Shown: one piece after another, positions 6,546 through 12,755 of the stretch | Layout of the letters: each line of letters starts with the position of its first letter | Numbering within the stretch: the first letter of the stretch is position 1 | Source of the DNA: Hyphomicrobiales bacterium | GTDB lineage: Bacteria > Pseudomonadota > Alphaproteobacteria > Rhizobiales > Beijerinckiaceae | Assembly: GCA_003567055.1 (NCBI GenBank) | Contig: PXAW01000039.1 | Location: 1 to 12,755, forward strand | Direction: 5' to 3' | Length of the DNA: 12,755 nucleotides | Notes under the pieces: generated by a model | What the model was told of the DNA's origin: nothing | Database searches by the model: none | Seen by the model: only the letters and a program-made list of their open reading frames with translations | Translations under genes and position numbers: made by a program

Positions 6546-7127
6546 ATGCCGATTGTGACCGTGACCGTGCTCGAAGGCTATGACGCGGATACGCGCCGGC
6601 GTCTGGGCCGGGCGACGACCGATGCGGTGCGTTCCGTCGTCGCCGCACCGGCGGAAGCCGTCACCGTGATCATCGACGAGGTGGCGCGCGAGAACTACCT
6701 GCGCGGCGGCGAGCATCGCAGCCCTGGCCCGCCGCGCCCCGATCCGGCCCGGATCGTCCATGATTTCCTCGCCGCCATGGAGGCACGCGATCTCGATCGG
6801 GCGAAGGGCTATCTCGGCGAAGGCTTCGAGATGGTGTTTCCCGGCGATGCGCGCATGACCACGCTCGAAGAGCTCGTCGCCTTCGCCGGGCCCCGCTACC
6901 GTTTCGTCCGGAAGACCTACGAGCGTTTCGACGCGGTGCCGGGCGGCGATGTCGCGATCGTCTATTGCTTCGGCACGCTCAACGGCGAATGGCCGGATGG
7001 CGAGGCGTTTTCCGGGATCCGCTTCATCGACCGGTTCGAGATTACCGAGGGGCGGATCACCCGCCAGCAGGTCTGGAACGACATCGCGGAAGTGGTCGCG
7101 CGTCAGGGCAGGGGAGCGGGCGCATGA
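6546..7127 (+). CDS. Tautomerase (4-OT-like) fused to SnoaL/NTF2-like domain
   Basis: First gene of the plus operon, 193 residues with two domains. Residues 2-58 match the 4-oxalocrotonate tautomerase family: MPIV start exposing Pro1 after Met removal, then TVTVLEG, AVTVIIDEV and ENYLRGGEH, aligning with E. coli/Pseudomonas-type 4-OT. Counting from Pro1, the 4-OT substrate-binding Arg11 and Arg39 are replaced by Tyr and Thr, while the aromatic at 50 is kept as Tyr. Residues about 66-185 look like a SnoaL/NTF2-like alpha+beta cone (IVHDFLAAMEARDLD, then IRFIDRFEITEGRITRQQVWND). An in-frame GTG lies 18 bases upstream, but the ATG at 6546 is favoured by GAGGGAG and the need for Pro1. The last base quartet overlaps hyuB (ATGA). 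Probably an isomerase or tautomerase acting on an unsaturated pathway intermediate (inference); the SnoaL part could be a second active site or a binding module. Confidence 0.85.
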   Translation: MPIVTVTVLEGYDADTRRRLGRATTDAVRSVVAAPAEAVTVIIDEVARENYLRGGEHRSPGPPRPDPARIVHDFLAAMEARDLDRAKGYLGEGFEMVFPGDARMTTLEELVAFAGPRYRFVRKTYERFDAVPGGDVAIVYCFGTLNGEWPDGEAFSGIRFIDRFEITEGRITRQQVWNDIAEVVARQGRGAGA

Positions 7128-8818
7128 GCCGCGATATCGATCCGATCACGCTCGCGGTTCTGGCCGGGCGCATGGAGCAGATTGCCGACGAGATGGATGC
7201 GACTTTGTTCCGCTCGGCCTTCAACCCGATCATCGCCGAGGCGCATGACGCCTCCCACGGCATCTATCATGCGGCCACCGGCGACACCCTGGTGCAGGGC
7301 AAATCCGGCCTGCCGATCTTCGTCGGCGTCATGGCTTTCGCGGTAAAGGCCGTGATCGACAAGGCGGCGCGTGACGGCGATCTCGCGGATGGCGACATCT
7401 ACATCTTCAACGATGCGCATCTGGGCGGGACGCATCTCTCCGACATGCGGCTGGTGCGCCCGTATTTCCATGAAGGCGAATTGTTCTGCTACCTCGCCTC
7501 GGTGGGGCACTGGCATGATGTCGGCGGTGCGGTGCCGGGCAATTACAACCCCTCTGCCCGCGAGGCCTTCCAGGAGGCCTTCGTGCTGCCGCCGGTGAAG
7601 CTCGCCCGCGCCGGCGTGATGCAGCAGGACGTGATCGACATCCTGATGCGCAATACCCGCCTGCCGCAATCGGCCTCGGGTGATCTCAACGGCCAGATCA
7701 ACGCCCTCGATCTCGGCGTGAAGCGCCTCGATGCGCTGCTTGCCGAATACGGCGCCGGGACGGTGCGCGCCGCGCTCACCGCGCTCAGCGACCGGGCCGA
7801 GACGCTGATGCGCGCGGAGGTCGAAAACCTCCCCGACGGGCGCTGGGAGGCGGAAGACTTCCTCGACAATGACGGGATCGACGACACGGCCCTGCCGATC
7901 CGCGTCTCGCTGGAGATCGCCGGCGATCGGCTGAGCCTCGATTTCACCGGCTCCGCGCCGGCTGCGGCGGGGCCGATCAACATCTCGGAAGGCACTGCCA
8001 TCGCCTGCGTCTATGTGGCGATCAAGCATATCTTCCCCGATCTGCCCGCCAATGCCGGGGTGATGCGCCCGCTCGACATCACCATCCCGCAGGGCTCGAT
8101 CCTCGCGGCGGAATTCCCCGCACCGACGGGGGGCTATACCGAGACGATCCTGCGCATGATCGACGTGATCTTCGCCGCCGCCGCGCAAGCCGCGCCGGAG
8201 CGGGTCGTCGCCAATGCCTATGGCACGATCAACGCGCTCTCCATTGCCGGGCATCGCGGCGACGGGCGGCGCTGGGTGATGTTCAGCTTCTATGGCGGCG
8301 GCCATGGCGGCACGCCGGAGGGTGACGGGCTCAACCACGGCAATGCGCCGATCTCGACCGCGACGATCCCGCCGGCGGAAATCCTCGAAGCGGCCTATCC
8401 GGTCGCCTTCCGGCAATGGGCGCTTCGCCCCGACAGCGCCGGCGCGGGGTGCCATCGTGGCGGCATGGGGGCGATCTACGAGATCGAATTGCTGGAGGAG
8501 AGCGCCGAGGCCTTCCTCTTCGGCGAACGCGGGCGCTTTGCGCCCAAGGGCGTCGCGGGCGGGGGCGAGGCGGCGCTCAACCGTTTCAGCTACGAGCAGG
8601 ATGACGGGTTCCACACGCCGCCGCTCGCCTCCAAGATCGTCGGCATCGCCTTGAAACGCGGCCAGCGCGTGCGGCTCGAAACACCCGGCGGAGGCGGCTA
8701 CGGCCCGCCCGGCCAGCGCGATCCGCAGGCCATCGCCCGCGACGTGGCGCGCGGGCTGGTCAGCGAAGAACGGGCGGATGCGGATTACGGACGCGGCTGG
8801 CGGGAGTATGCGAAATGA
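7124..8818 (+). CDS. hyuB: Hydantoinase/5-oxoprolinase-family B subunit (HyuB)
   Basis: B subunit of an ATP-dependent HyuA/HyuB-type enzyme, 564 residues, the usual length. Family features are the opening DPITLAVLAGRMEQIADEM (6-24), IFNDAHLGGTHLSDM (94-108), GHWHDVGGAVPG (128-139), a GSAPAAAGPIN-type stretch near 287-297, FYGGGHGG near 387-394 and ETPGGGGYG at 519-527. The GHWHDVGG segment carries His and Asp residues at the position of the usual AHHxDxGG motif, with His-His changed to His-Trp. In characterised relatives (N-methylhydantoinase, 5-oxoprolinase, caprolactamase, N-methylpyrrolidone hydrolase) the B part completes hydrolysis of a ring activated by A; some relatives are carboxylases instead. 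The ATG overlaps the previous stop (ATGA) and follows GGGGAG by seven bases, so the longer upstream reading frame is not used. Confidence 0.93.
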   Translation: MSRDIDPITLAVLAGRMEQIADEMDATLFRSAFNPIIAEAHDASHGIYHAATGDTLVQGKSGLPIFVGVMAFAVKAVIDKAARDGDLADGDIYIFNDAHLGGTHLSDMRLVRPYFHEGELFCYLASVGHWHDVGGAVPGNYNPSAREAFQEAFVLPPVKLARAGVMQQDVIDILMRNTRLPQSASGDLNGQINALDLGVKRLDALLAEYGAGTVRAALTALSDRAETLMRAEVENLPDGRWEAEDFLDNDGIDDTALPIRVSLEIAGDRLSLDFTGSAPAAAGPINISEGTAIACVYVAIKHIFPDLPANAGVMRPLDITIPQGSILAAEFPAPTGGYTETILRMIDVIFAAAAQAAPERVVANAYGTINALSIAGHRGDGRRWVMFSFYGGGHGGTPEGDGLNHGNAPISTATIPPAEILEAAYPVAFRQWALRPDSAGAGCHRGGMGAIYEIELLEESAEAFLFGERGRFAPKGVAGGGEAALNRFSYEQDDGFHTPPLASKIVGIALKRGQRVRLETPGGGGYGPPGQRDPQAIARDVARGLVSEERADADYGRGWREYAK

Positions 8819-10908
8819 AGCGCACGCGCATGATCGGCGTCGATGTCGGCGGCACTTTCACCGATGTCTTCTTCCTCGACGAGGCCAGCGGCGAGGCCCG
8901 GGTCGCGAAGGTTCCGACCACGCGGCCCGACCAGTCCGGCGGCTTCCTCGCCGGCATCCGCGCCCATGGTGAAGCCCTCGACGACGTGGCCAGCGTCGTC
9001 CACGGCACCACGGCGGGGACCAACGCGCTGCTCGAACGCAAGGGCGCGCGTATCGGCGTGATCACCACGCAGGGCTTTCGCGACGTGCTCGAGATGCGCC
9101 GGCGCGACCGTCCGCGTACCTGGGGCCTGAGGGGCAATTTCGAACCGGTGGTGGCGCGCGAATTGCGCATCGAGGTGCCCGAGCGCACCTTCGCCGACGG
9201 CACCATCGAGAGGCAAGTCGATCTCGACGCCGTGCGTGCGGCGGGCGAGCAACTGCTCGCGCAGGGCTGCAAGGCCGTGGCCGTGCTCTTCGTCAATGCT
9301 TACGCCAATCCCGCCAATGAACAGGCGGCGGTGGAGGCTCTGCGTGCCTTCTGGCCGAACCCGCATGTCTCGGCCTCGAGCGAGATCCTGCCCGAGATCC
9401 GCGAATACGAGCGCTTCTCGACGACCGCCCTCAACGCCTATCTGCAGCCGGAGGTCGCCGGTTATCTCGGGCGGCTCGCCGGGGCGCTCGACGAGGGCGG
9501 GTTCGGCGGTGAATTCCTGATCGTGCAATCGAATGGCGGCGTCATGGCCGTCGATACCGCCTGCCGCCTGCCGGTGCGCACGGCCCTGTCGGGCCCGGCC
9601 GCCGGTGTGATCGCGGCGGGATACATCGCGCAGAATGCGGGTTTTCCCAATGTGATCACCGGCGATATGGGCGGCACCTCCTTCGACGTCTCGCTGATCG
9701 CCGACGGCAAGAGCGTGCTCAGCCCGCAGACCAGCATCGATTTCGGCCTCGTGGTGCGCACGCCCATGATCGAGATCGCCACGATCGGCGCCGGCGGCGG
9801 CTCGATCGCCTCGGTGGACAAGGGCGGGCTGCTGAATATCGGCCCCGAAAGCGCCGGCTCCGATCCCGGTCCCGTCGCCTATGGACGGGGCAATACCCGC
9901 CCCACGGTGACGGATGCCAATATCGTGCTCGGGCGCATCGACGCGCAGCGCCCGATCGGCGGCGGCCTTGCCAGCCTCGATCTCGAAGCGGCGCGCGCGG
10001 CGATCGCCGAGCATGTCGGCAAGCCGCTCGGGCTCGGTATCGAGGCGGCGGCGGAGGCGATCATCACGGTCGCCAATTCCCGCATGGCCGGCGCCATGCG
10101 CCTCGTCTCCATCGAACGCGGCTTCGACCCCAAGCAATTCGCCTATATGCCCTTCGGCGGCGGCGGTGCGCTGCATGCCTGCGCGCTGATCCGCGAGGTC
10201 GGCCTCGCCCGCGCCATCGTGCCGCGCTATCCGGGCGTGACTTCCGCCATGGGCTGCGTCATCGCCGATATGCGCCAGGATTTCGTGCAGACGGTAAATG
10301 CGCTCACTGCGCAGGTGGATGTGGACGGGCTTGCTGCGCTGATGCAGGCGCATGTGGATGCGGGTCTGCGGCTGATCGATTCCGCCGGAATCAGCTTCGC
10401 CGGGCGCGAGATCATCTTCGAGCTCGACATGGCCTATCTCGGCCAGACCCACACCGTCGCCGTGCCGCTGCCGGTCGCTCTCGATGCCGCTCACAAGGTC
10501 ACCCCGCCCACGCGCGAGGCGATCCAGGCCGCCTTCGACGCGGCCTATGAGCGCGTCTACGGGCGGCTCCTCCCCGGCGGCGTGACGCGGGTGCTCAATC
10601 TGCGCAGCGCGGTGATCGGGCAACGCCCGAAATTCGATCTCGCCACCCTCGCGCCGGGGCCCGATGCCGATGCCGGGAAGGCGCAGCGCGGCACGCGACC
10701 GGTCTTTGCCGCGGGCGCCTGGCACGAGGCGACGATCCTCGATCGTCTGGCTCTGCCCGTCGATACGGTGATCACCGGCCCGGCCATTCTGGAACAGGCC
10801 GATACCACCATCTTCATCGAGCCCGATCATCGCGGGCGCGTCGATGCTTTCGGCAATGTCGTGATCAGTCGCGCGGATGCGGCGGACAGCGACACGCAAG
10901 GAGCCTGA
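8815..10908 (+). CDS. hyuA: Hydantoinase/5-oxoprolinase-family A subunit (HyuA)
   Basis: ATP-dependent A subunit of the same heteromeric enzyme, 697 residues, typical for HyuA. It belongs to the ASKHA-fold hydantoinase/oxoprolinase family. Nucleotide-binding motifs are visible in order: GVDVGGTFTDVFF (8-20), VHGTTAGTNALLER (62-75), IVQSNGGVMAV (236-246), LSGPAAGVIAAG (258-269) and TGDMGGTSFDVSL (282-294), with GAGGGSIA following near 330. The N-terminal Hydant_A_N domain is followed by the hydantoinase_A core and a C-terminal beta-rich part. It activates an amide carbonyl with ATP so that the ring can be opened (known for the family). It overlaps hyuB by four bases. The substrate cannot be read from sequence; a lactam, imide or hydantoin-like ring is most likely, and an acetone-carboxylase-like role is the main alternative. 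Confidence 0.94.
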   Translation: MKRTRMIGVDVGGTFTDVFFLDEASGEARVAKVPTTRPDQSGGFLAGIRAHGEALDDVASVVHGTTAGTNALLERKGARIGVITTQGFRDVLEMRRRDRPRTWGLRGNFEPVVARELRIEVPERTFADGTIERQVDLDAVRAAGEQLLAQGCKAVAVLFVNAYANPANEQAAVEALRAFWPNPHVSASSEILPEIREYERFSTTALNAYLQPEVAGYLGRLAGALDEGGFGGEFLIVQSNGGVMAVDTACRLPVRTALSGPAAGVIAAGYIAQNAGFPNVITGDMGGTSFDVSLIADGKSVLSPQTSIDFGLVVRTPMIEIATIGAGGGSIASVDKGGLLNIGPESAGSDPGPVAYGRGNTRPTVTDANIVLGRIDAQRPIGGGLASLDLEAARAAIAEHVGKPLGLGIEAAAEAIITVANSRMAGAMRLVSIERGFDPKQFAYMPFGGGGALHACALIREVGLARAIVPRYPGVTSAMGCVIADMRQDFVQTVNALTAQVDVDGLAALMQAHVDAGLRLIDSAGISFAGREIIFELDMAYLGQTHTVAVPLPVALDAAHKVTPPTREAIQAAFDAAYERVYGRLLPGGVTRVLNLRSAVIGQRPKFDLATLAPGPDADAGKAQRGTRPVFAAGAWHEATILDRLALPVDTVITGPAILEQADTTIFIEPDHRGRVDAFGNVVISRADAADSDTQGA

Positions 10909-10910
10909 CC

Positions 10911-11531
10911 ATGGCACGGATCAGCGCGATCGACCCGCGCCGCACGGCGCTCCTGACCATCGATCTGCAGAACGATTTCCTGCACCCGGAAGGCGCCTAT
11001 GGCCGGGCCGGCCAGGGCGCGGAAGCGATCGCGGCCCTCCCGGCACGCATCCGCCCGCTGGCCGATCGCCTGCGCGAGGCGGGCGGGCAATACATCTCGG
11101 CCCAGTTCACCCTGGTGCCGGGGCGCGACGGCGAGCCTTTGATTGCAGCCCATCTGAAGGAGTTGCGGCCTTTCCTCGGCAAGGGCGACTTTCTGCCCGG
11201 CGCCTTCGGGCACAATCTCGTCGCGACGCTCGCACCCGCCGATTTCACCATCGAGAAAGTCGCCTACAGCGCCTTCTACCAGACCCGCCTCGAATACGTG
11301 ATGCGCGCAGCCGGGATCGACACGCTGATCATCGGCGGCATCGTCACCAATGGCGGCGTCGCCAGCACGGTGCGCGACGCGCATCTGCGTGACATCGCAA
11401 CGATCCTCCTCAGCGATGGCTGTGCCGCCTTTCGCGAGGAGGTGCACGAGGCGACGCTGGTTTCGCTGGGCAGCGTCACGCAGGTGATGAGCTGCGCCGA
11501 CACGCTCGCCATGCTGGGGAATGCACCATGA
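10911..11531 (+). CDS. Isochorismatase-family hydrolase lacking the nucleophilic Cys
   Basis: Cytosolic alpha/beta hydrolase of the isochorismatase superfamily, 206 residues. Asp18 (in TIDLQNDF) and Lys116 (in EKVAYSAFYQT) match two of the three catalytic residues. The third, normally Cys in a TNxCVxST motif, is Gly149 here (IVTNGGVAST, 144-153); the only cysteines are at 171 and 195. Amidases of the family (nicotinamidase, N-carbamoylsarcosine amidase, maleamate amidase, RutB) need that Cys, whereas true isochorismatases such as EntB and PhzD also have Gly there and hydrolyse a vinyl ether by Asp acid catalysis. The context after HyuA/HyuB would suggest an amidase, but the residue argues against it. 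AAGGAG precedes the ATG by eight bases, two bases after the hyuA stop. Function open. Confidence 0.9.
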   Translation: MARISAIDPRRTALLTIDLQNDFLHPEGAYGRAGQGAEAIAALPARIRPLADRLREAGGQYISAQFTLVPGRDGEPLIAAHLKELRPFLGKGDFLPGAFGHNLVATLAPADFTIEKVAYSAFYQTRLEYVMRAAGIDTLIIGGIVTNGGVASTVRDAHLRDIATILLSDGCAAFREEVHEATLVSLGSVTQVMSCADTLAMLGNAP

Positions 11532-12400
11532 CCACGCCCACTTTGAAGACGCGCCTCGGTCAGCCCGATATCCTGATCGCCCCGGGCGTCCATGACGGCC
11601 TCACCGCAGCGCTCGCGGAAGCGGCGGGGGCGCAGGCCCTGTATCTGTCGGGCGCCGCCGTCGCCTATACCCGGCTCGGGCGCCCCGATATCGGCCTCAC
11701 CTCGATGACCGAGATGGCCGATACCATGGCGCTGATCCGCGACCGGGTGGCGCTTCCCGTGATCATCGACGCCGATAACGGCTTCGGCAATGCGCTCAAC
11801 GCCCAGCGCACCATGCGCGTCTATGAACGCGCCGGCGCCTCCGCCCTCCAGGTGGAGGATCAAAGCTATCCCAAGCGCTGCGGCCATCTCTCCGACAAGA
11901 CGCTGATCGCCACCTCGGAGATGTCCGGCAAGATCGCTGCCATGGCGGATGCGCGCGCGCGCGACGAGACGCTGATCATCGCGCGCACCGATGCCATCGC
12001 CGTGGAGGGTTTCGAGGCCGCGATCACACGCGCAGAGGCCTATCTCGCGGCAGGCGCCGATGTGCTCTTCATCGAGGCGCCGCGCTCCGGCGAGGAGCTG
12101 CGCCGGATCGGCGAGATCTTCACGGGCCGCGCGAGGCTGATGGCCAACATGGTCGAGGGCGGGCACACCCCGATCACCGCCGCCCCCGATCTCGAAAAGC
12201 TCGGCTTCGATCTCGTGATCTTTCCCGGCGGCATCGTCCGCGCGCTGGCCCGCACGGCGGAGCAATATTATGCCAGCCTGATGGCCAACGGCTCGAACCG
12301 GCCCTTCGCGGAGCACATGTTCGATTTCACTGAGCTCAACCAGCGCATCGGCACGCCGGATCTGCTCGCCGAGGGCAAGCGCTACGATGGTGCGGAATAG
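11528..12400 (+). CDS. PEP mutase/isocitrate lyase-family C-C lyase (alkylmalate or methylisocitrate lyase-like)
   Basis: TIM-barrel lyase of 290 residues, the short form typical of methylisocitrate, 2,3-dimethylmalate and 2-alkylmalate lyases. Visible are YLSGAAVAYTRLGRPDIGL (39-57), the Mg-binding IIDADNGFGN (79-88; Asp81, Asp83), VEDQSYPKRCGH (109-120) and IARTDAIAVEGF (151-162). Cys118 within KRCGH is the catalytic cysteine of lyases and is absent from phosphonate mutases, so C-C bond cleavage is expected rather than phosphoryl transfer. Such enzymes split a 2-hydroxy diacid into a 2-oxoacid and a carboxylate. With the divergent LeuCD hydratase this parallels the dimethylmaleate hydratase/dimethylmalate lyase pair. 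The ATG overlaps the preceding stop (ATGA). Exact substrate not determinable; automated pipelines often call this type carboxyphosphonoenolpyruvate phosphonomutase. Confidence 0.92.
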   Translation: MTTPTLKTRLGQPDILIAPGVHDGLTAALAEAAGAQALYLSGAAVAYTRLGRPDIGLTSMTEMADTMALIRDRVALPVIIDADNGFGNALNAQRTMRVYERAGASALQVEDQSYPKRCGHLSDKTLIATSEMSGKIAAMADARARDETLIIARTDAIAVEGFEAAITRAEAYLAAGADVLFIEAPRSGEELRRIGEIFTGRARLMANMVEGGHTPITAAPDLEKLGFDLVIFPGGIVRALARTAEQYYASLMANGSNRPFAEHMFDFTELNQRIGTPDLLAEGKRYDGAE

Positions 12401-12403
12401 GCC

Positions 12404-12755
12404 ATGAGCGAGGTTTCCGTCAGCCGCGATATCGCAGCCGATCTGTTCGATTCCCAGGTCGATACGCTGATCATCGGCGCGGGCGCCTGCGGCATGGTGG
12501 CGGCGCTCGCGGCGCATGAGGCCGGGCGCGAGGTGCTGGTTCTCGAGCGTGACCCGCTCCCCTCCGGCTCCACCGCGCTCTCCGCCGGCCTGATTCCGGC
12601 CGCCGGCACGCGTTTCCAGCGTGCGGCGGGGATCGATGATGCTCCGGCGCTGTTTGCCGCCGACATCCAGAACAAGGCCCATGGCGAGAACGATCCTGCG
12701 CTCGTGCAGGCTCTGGCCGAGGGCGCCGGCCCGGCGGTGGAATGGCTCGCCGACC
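12404..12755 (+). CDS. FAD-dependent oxidoreductase, fumarate reductase/SDH flavoprotein-like (3' end cut by window)
   Basis: N-terminal 117 residues of a flavoprotein, starting at the ATG three bases after the lyase stop; the rest lies beyond the window. The Rossmann FAD motif IIGAGACGMVAALAAHEAG (23-41) ends with the ribose-binding acid Glu48 in LVLERD. It is followed by SGSTALSAGLIPAAGTRF (54-71), which fits the FAD-pyrophosphate loop of the fumarate reductase/succinate dehydrogenase/3-ketosteroid dehydrogenase group. Such enzymes reduce or introduce a C=C bond next to a carbonyl, as in fumarate reductase and tricarballylate dehydrogenase. No signal peptide is visible, so it is probably cytosolic. 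In the operon it could interconvert saturated and unsaturated forms of the substrate (inference). The ribosome site is weak (GGAATAG), suggesting coupling to the preceding gene. Confidence 0.85.
   Translation, partial: MSEVSVSRDIAADLFDSQVDTLIIGAGACGMVAALAAHEAGREVLVLERDPLPSGSTALSAGLIPAAGTRFQRAAGIDDAPALFAADIQNKAHGENDPALVQALAEGAGPAVEWLAD

Noticed and set aside
6392..6583. Short plus-strand frames in the divergent intergenic region
   Set aside because: They run from the AT-rich control region into the tautomerase gene out of frame, have no ribosome site and no recognisable domain.
8785..10917. Very long open frame (710 codons) on the minus strand opposite hyuA
   Set aside because: The translation is rich in Arg, His, Asp and Gly without any recognisable motif and exactly shadows hyuA, whose full motif set is clear. 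Such antisense frames are expected from GC-rich third positions.
10911..11531. Calling the isochorismatase-family gene a maleamate or N-carbamoylsarcosine amidase
   Set aside because: The operon invites this, but the nucleophilic Cys is replaced by Gly149, so a specific amidase name is not supported.
11276..12682. Minus-strand open frame (468 codons) opposite the hydrolase, lyase and flavoprotein genes
   Set aside because: It spans three real plus-strand genes with overlapping starts and good ribosome sites, and shows no conserved motif.
1..12755. Mobile elements, integrase sites, CRISPR arrays, tRNA or rRNA genes
   Set aside because: No transposase or integrase motif, long terminal repeat, direct-repeat array or RNA-gene signature was seen on either strand.

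Overview
This is a GC-rich window from a bacterial chromosome. The strong GC third-position bias, the TRAP transporter and the HyuA/HyuB and UTRA-type GntR proteins suggest an alphaproteobacterium, probably Hyphomicrobiales-like; this is inferred from gene content and composition only. No rRNA, tRNA, CRISPR array, insertion sequence or phage gene was found. The window holds 11 protein genes, with one cut by each end.

Layout. (1) 1-328, minus: 5' part of an EamA/DMT-type membrane transporter, apparently a separate unit. (2) 458-6362, minus: a compact operon read right to left as gntR-leuC-leuD-dctP-dctQ-dctM. It encodes a HutC-type regulator, an aconitase-superfamily hydro-lyase of two subunits related to isopropylmalate isomerase, and a complete TRAP carboxylate importer. 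(3) 6363-6545: an AT-rich divergent control region with inverted half-sites resembling HutC-type operators. (4) 6546-12755, plus: a tightly packed operon encoding a tautomerase-SnoaL fusion, HyuB, HyuA, an isochorismatase-fold hydrolase that lacks the usual nucleophilic Cys, a PEP-mutase/isocitrate-lyase family C-C lyase, and the start of an FAD-dependent fumarate-reductase-like oxidoreductase. Most junctions are ATGA, TGATG or TAATG overlaps, which implies translational coupling.

How the genes may work together (inference). The two divergent operons look like one catabolic island. TRAP would import an organic acid. HyuA/HyuB would open a lactam or imide ring at the cost of ATP. The isochorismatase-like protein and tautomerase would process the opened product. 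LeuC/LeuD would hydrate a substituted maleate to a substituted malate, and the lyase would cut it to a 2-oxoacid plus a short acid. The last two steps match the known dimethylmaleate hydratase and 2,3-dimethylmalate lyase pair of anaerobic nicotinate catabolism. An attractive but unproven substrate class is alkylated maleimides, such as hematinic acid or ethylmethylmaleimide from tetrapyrrole breakdown. Against a simple imide-to-amide-to-acid scheme, the isochorismatase homologue has Gly where amidases have Cys.
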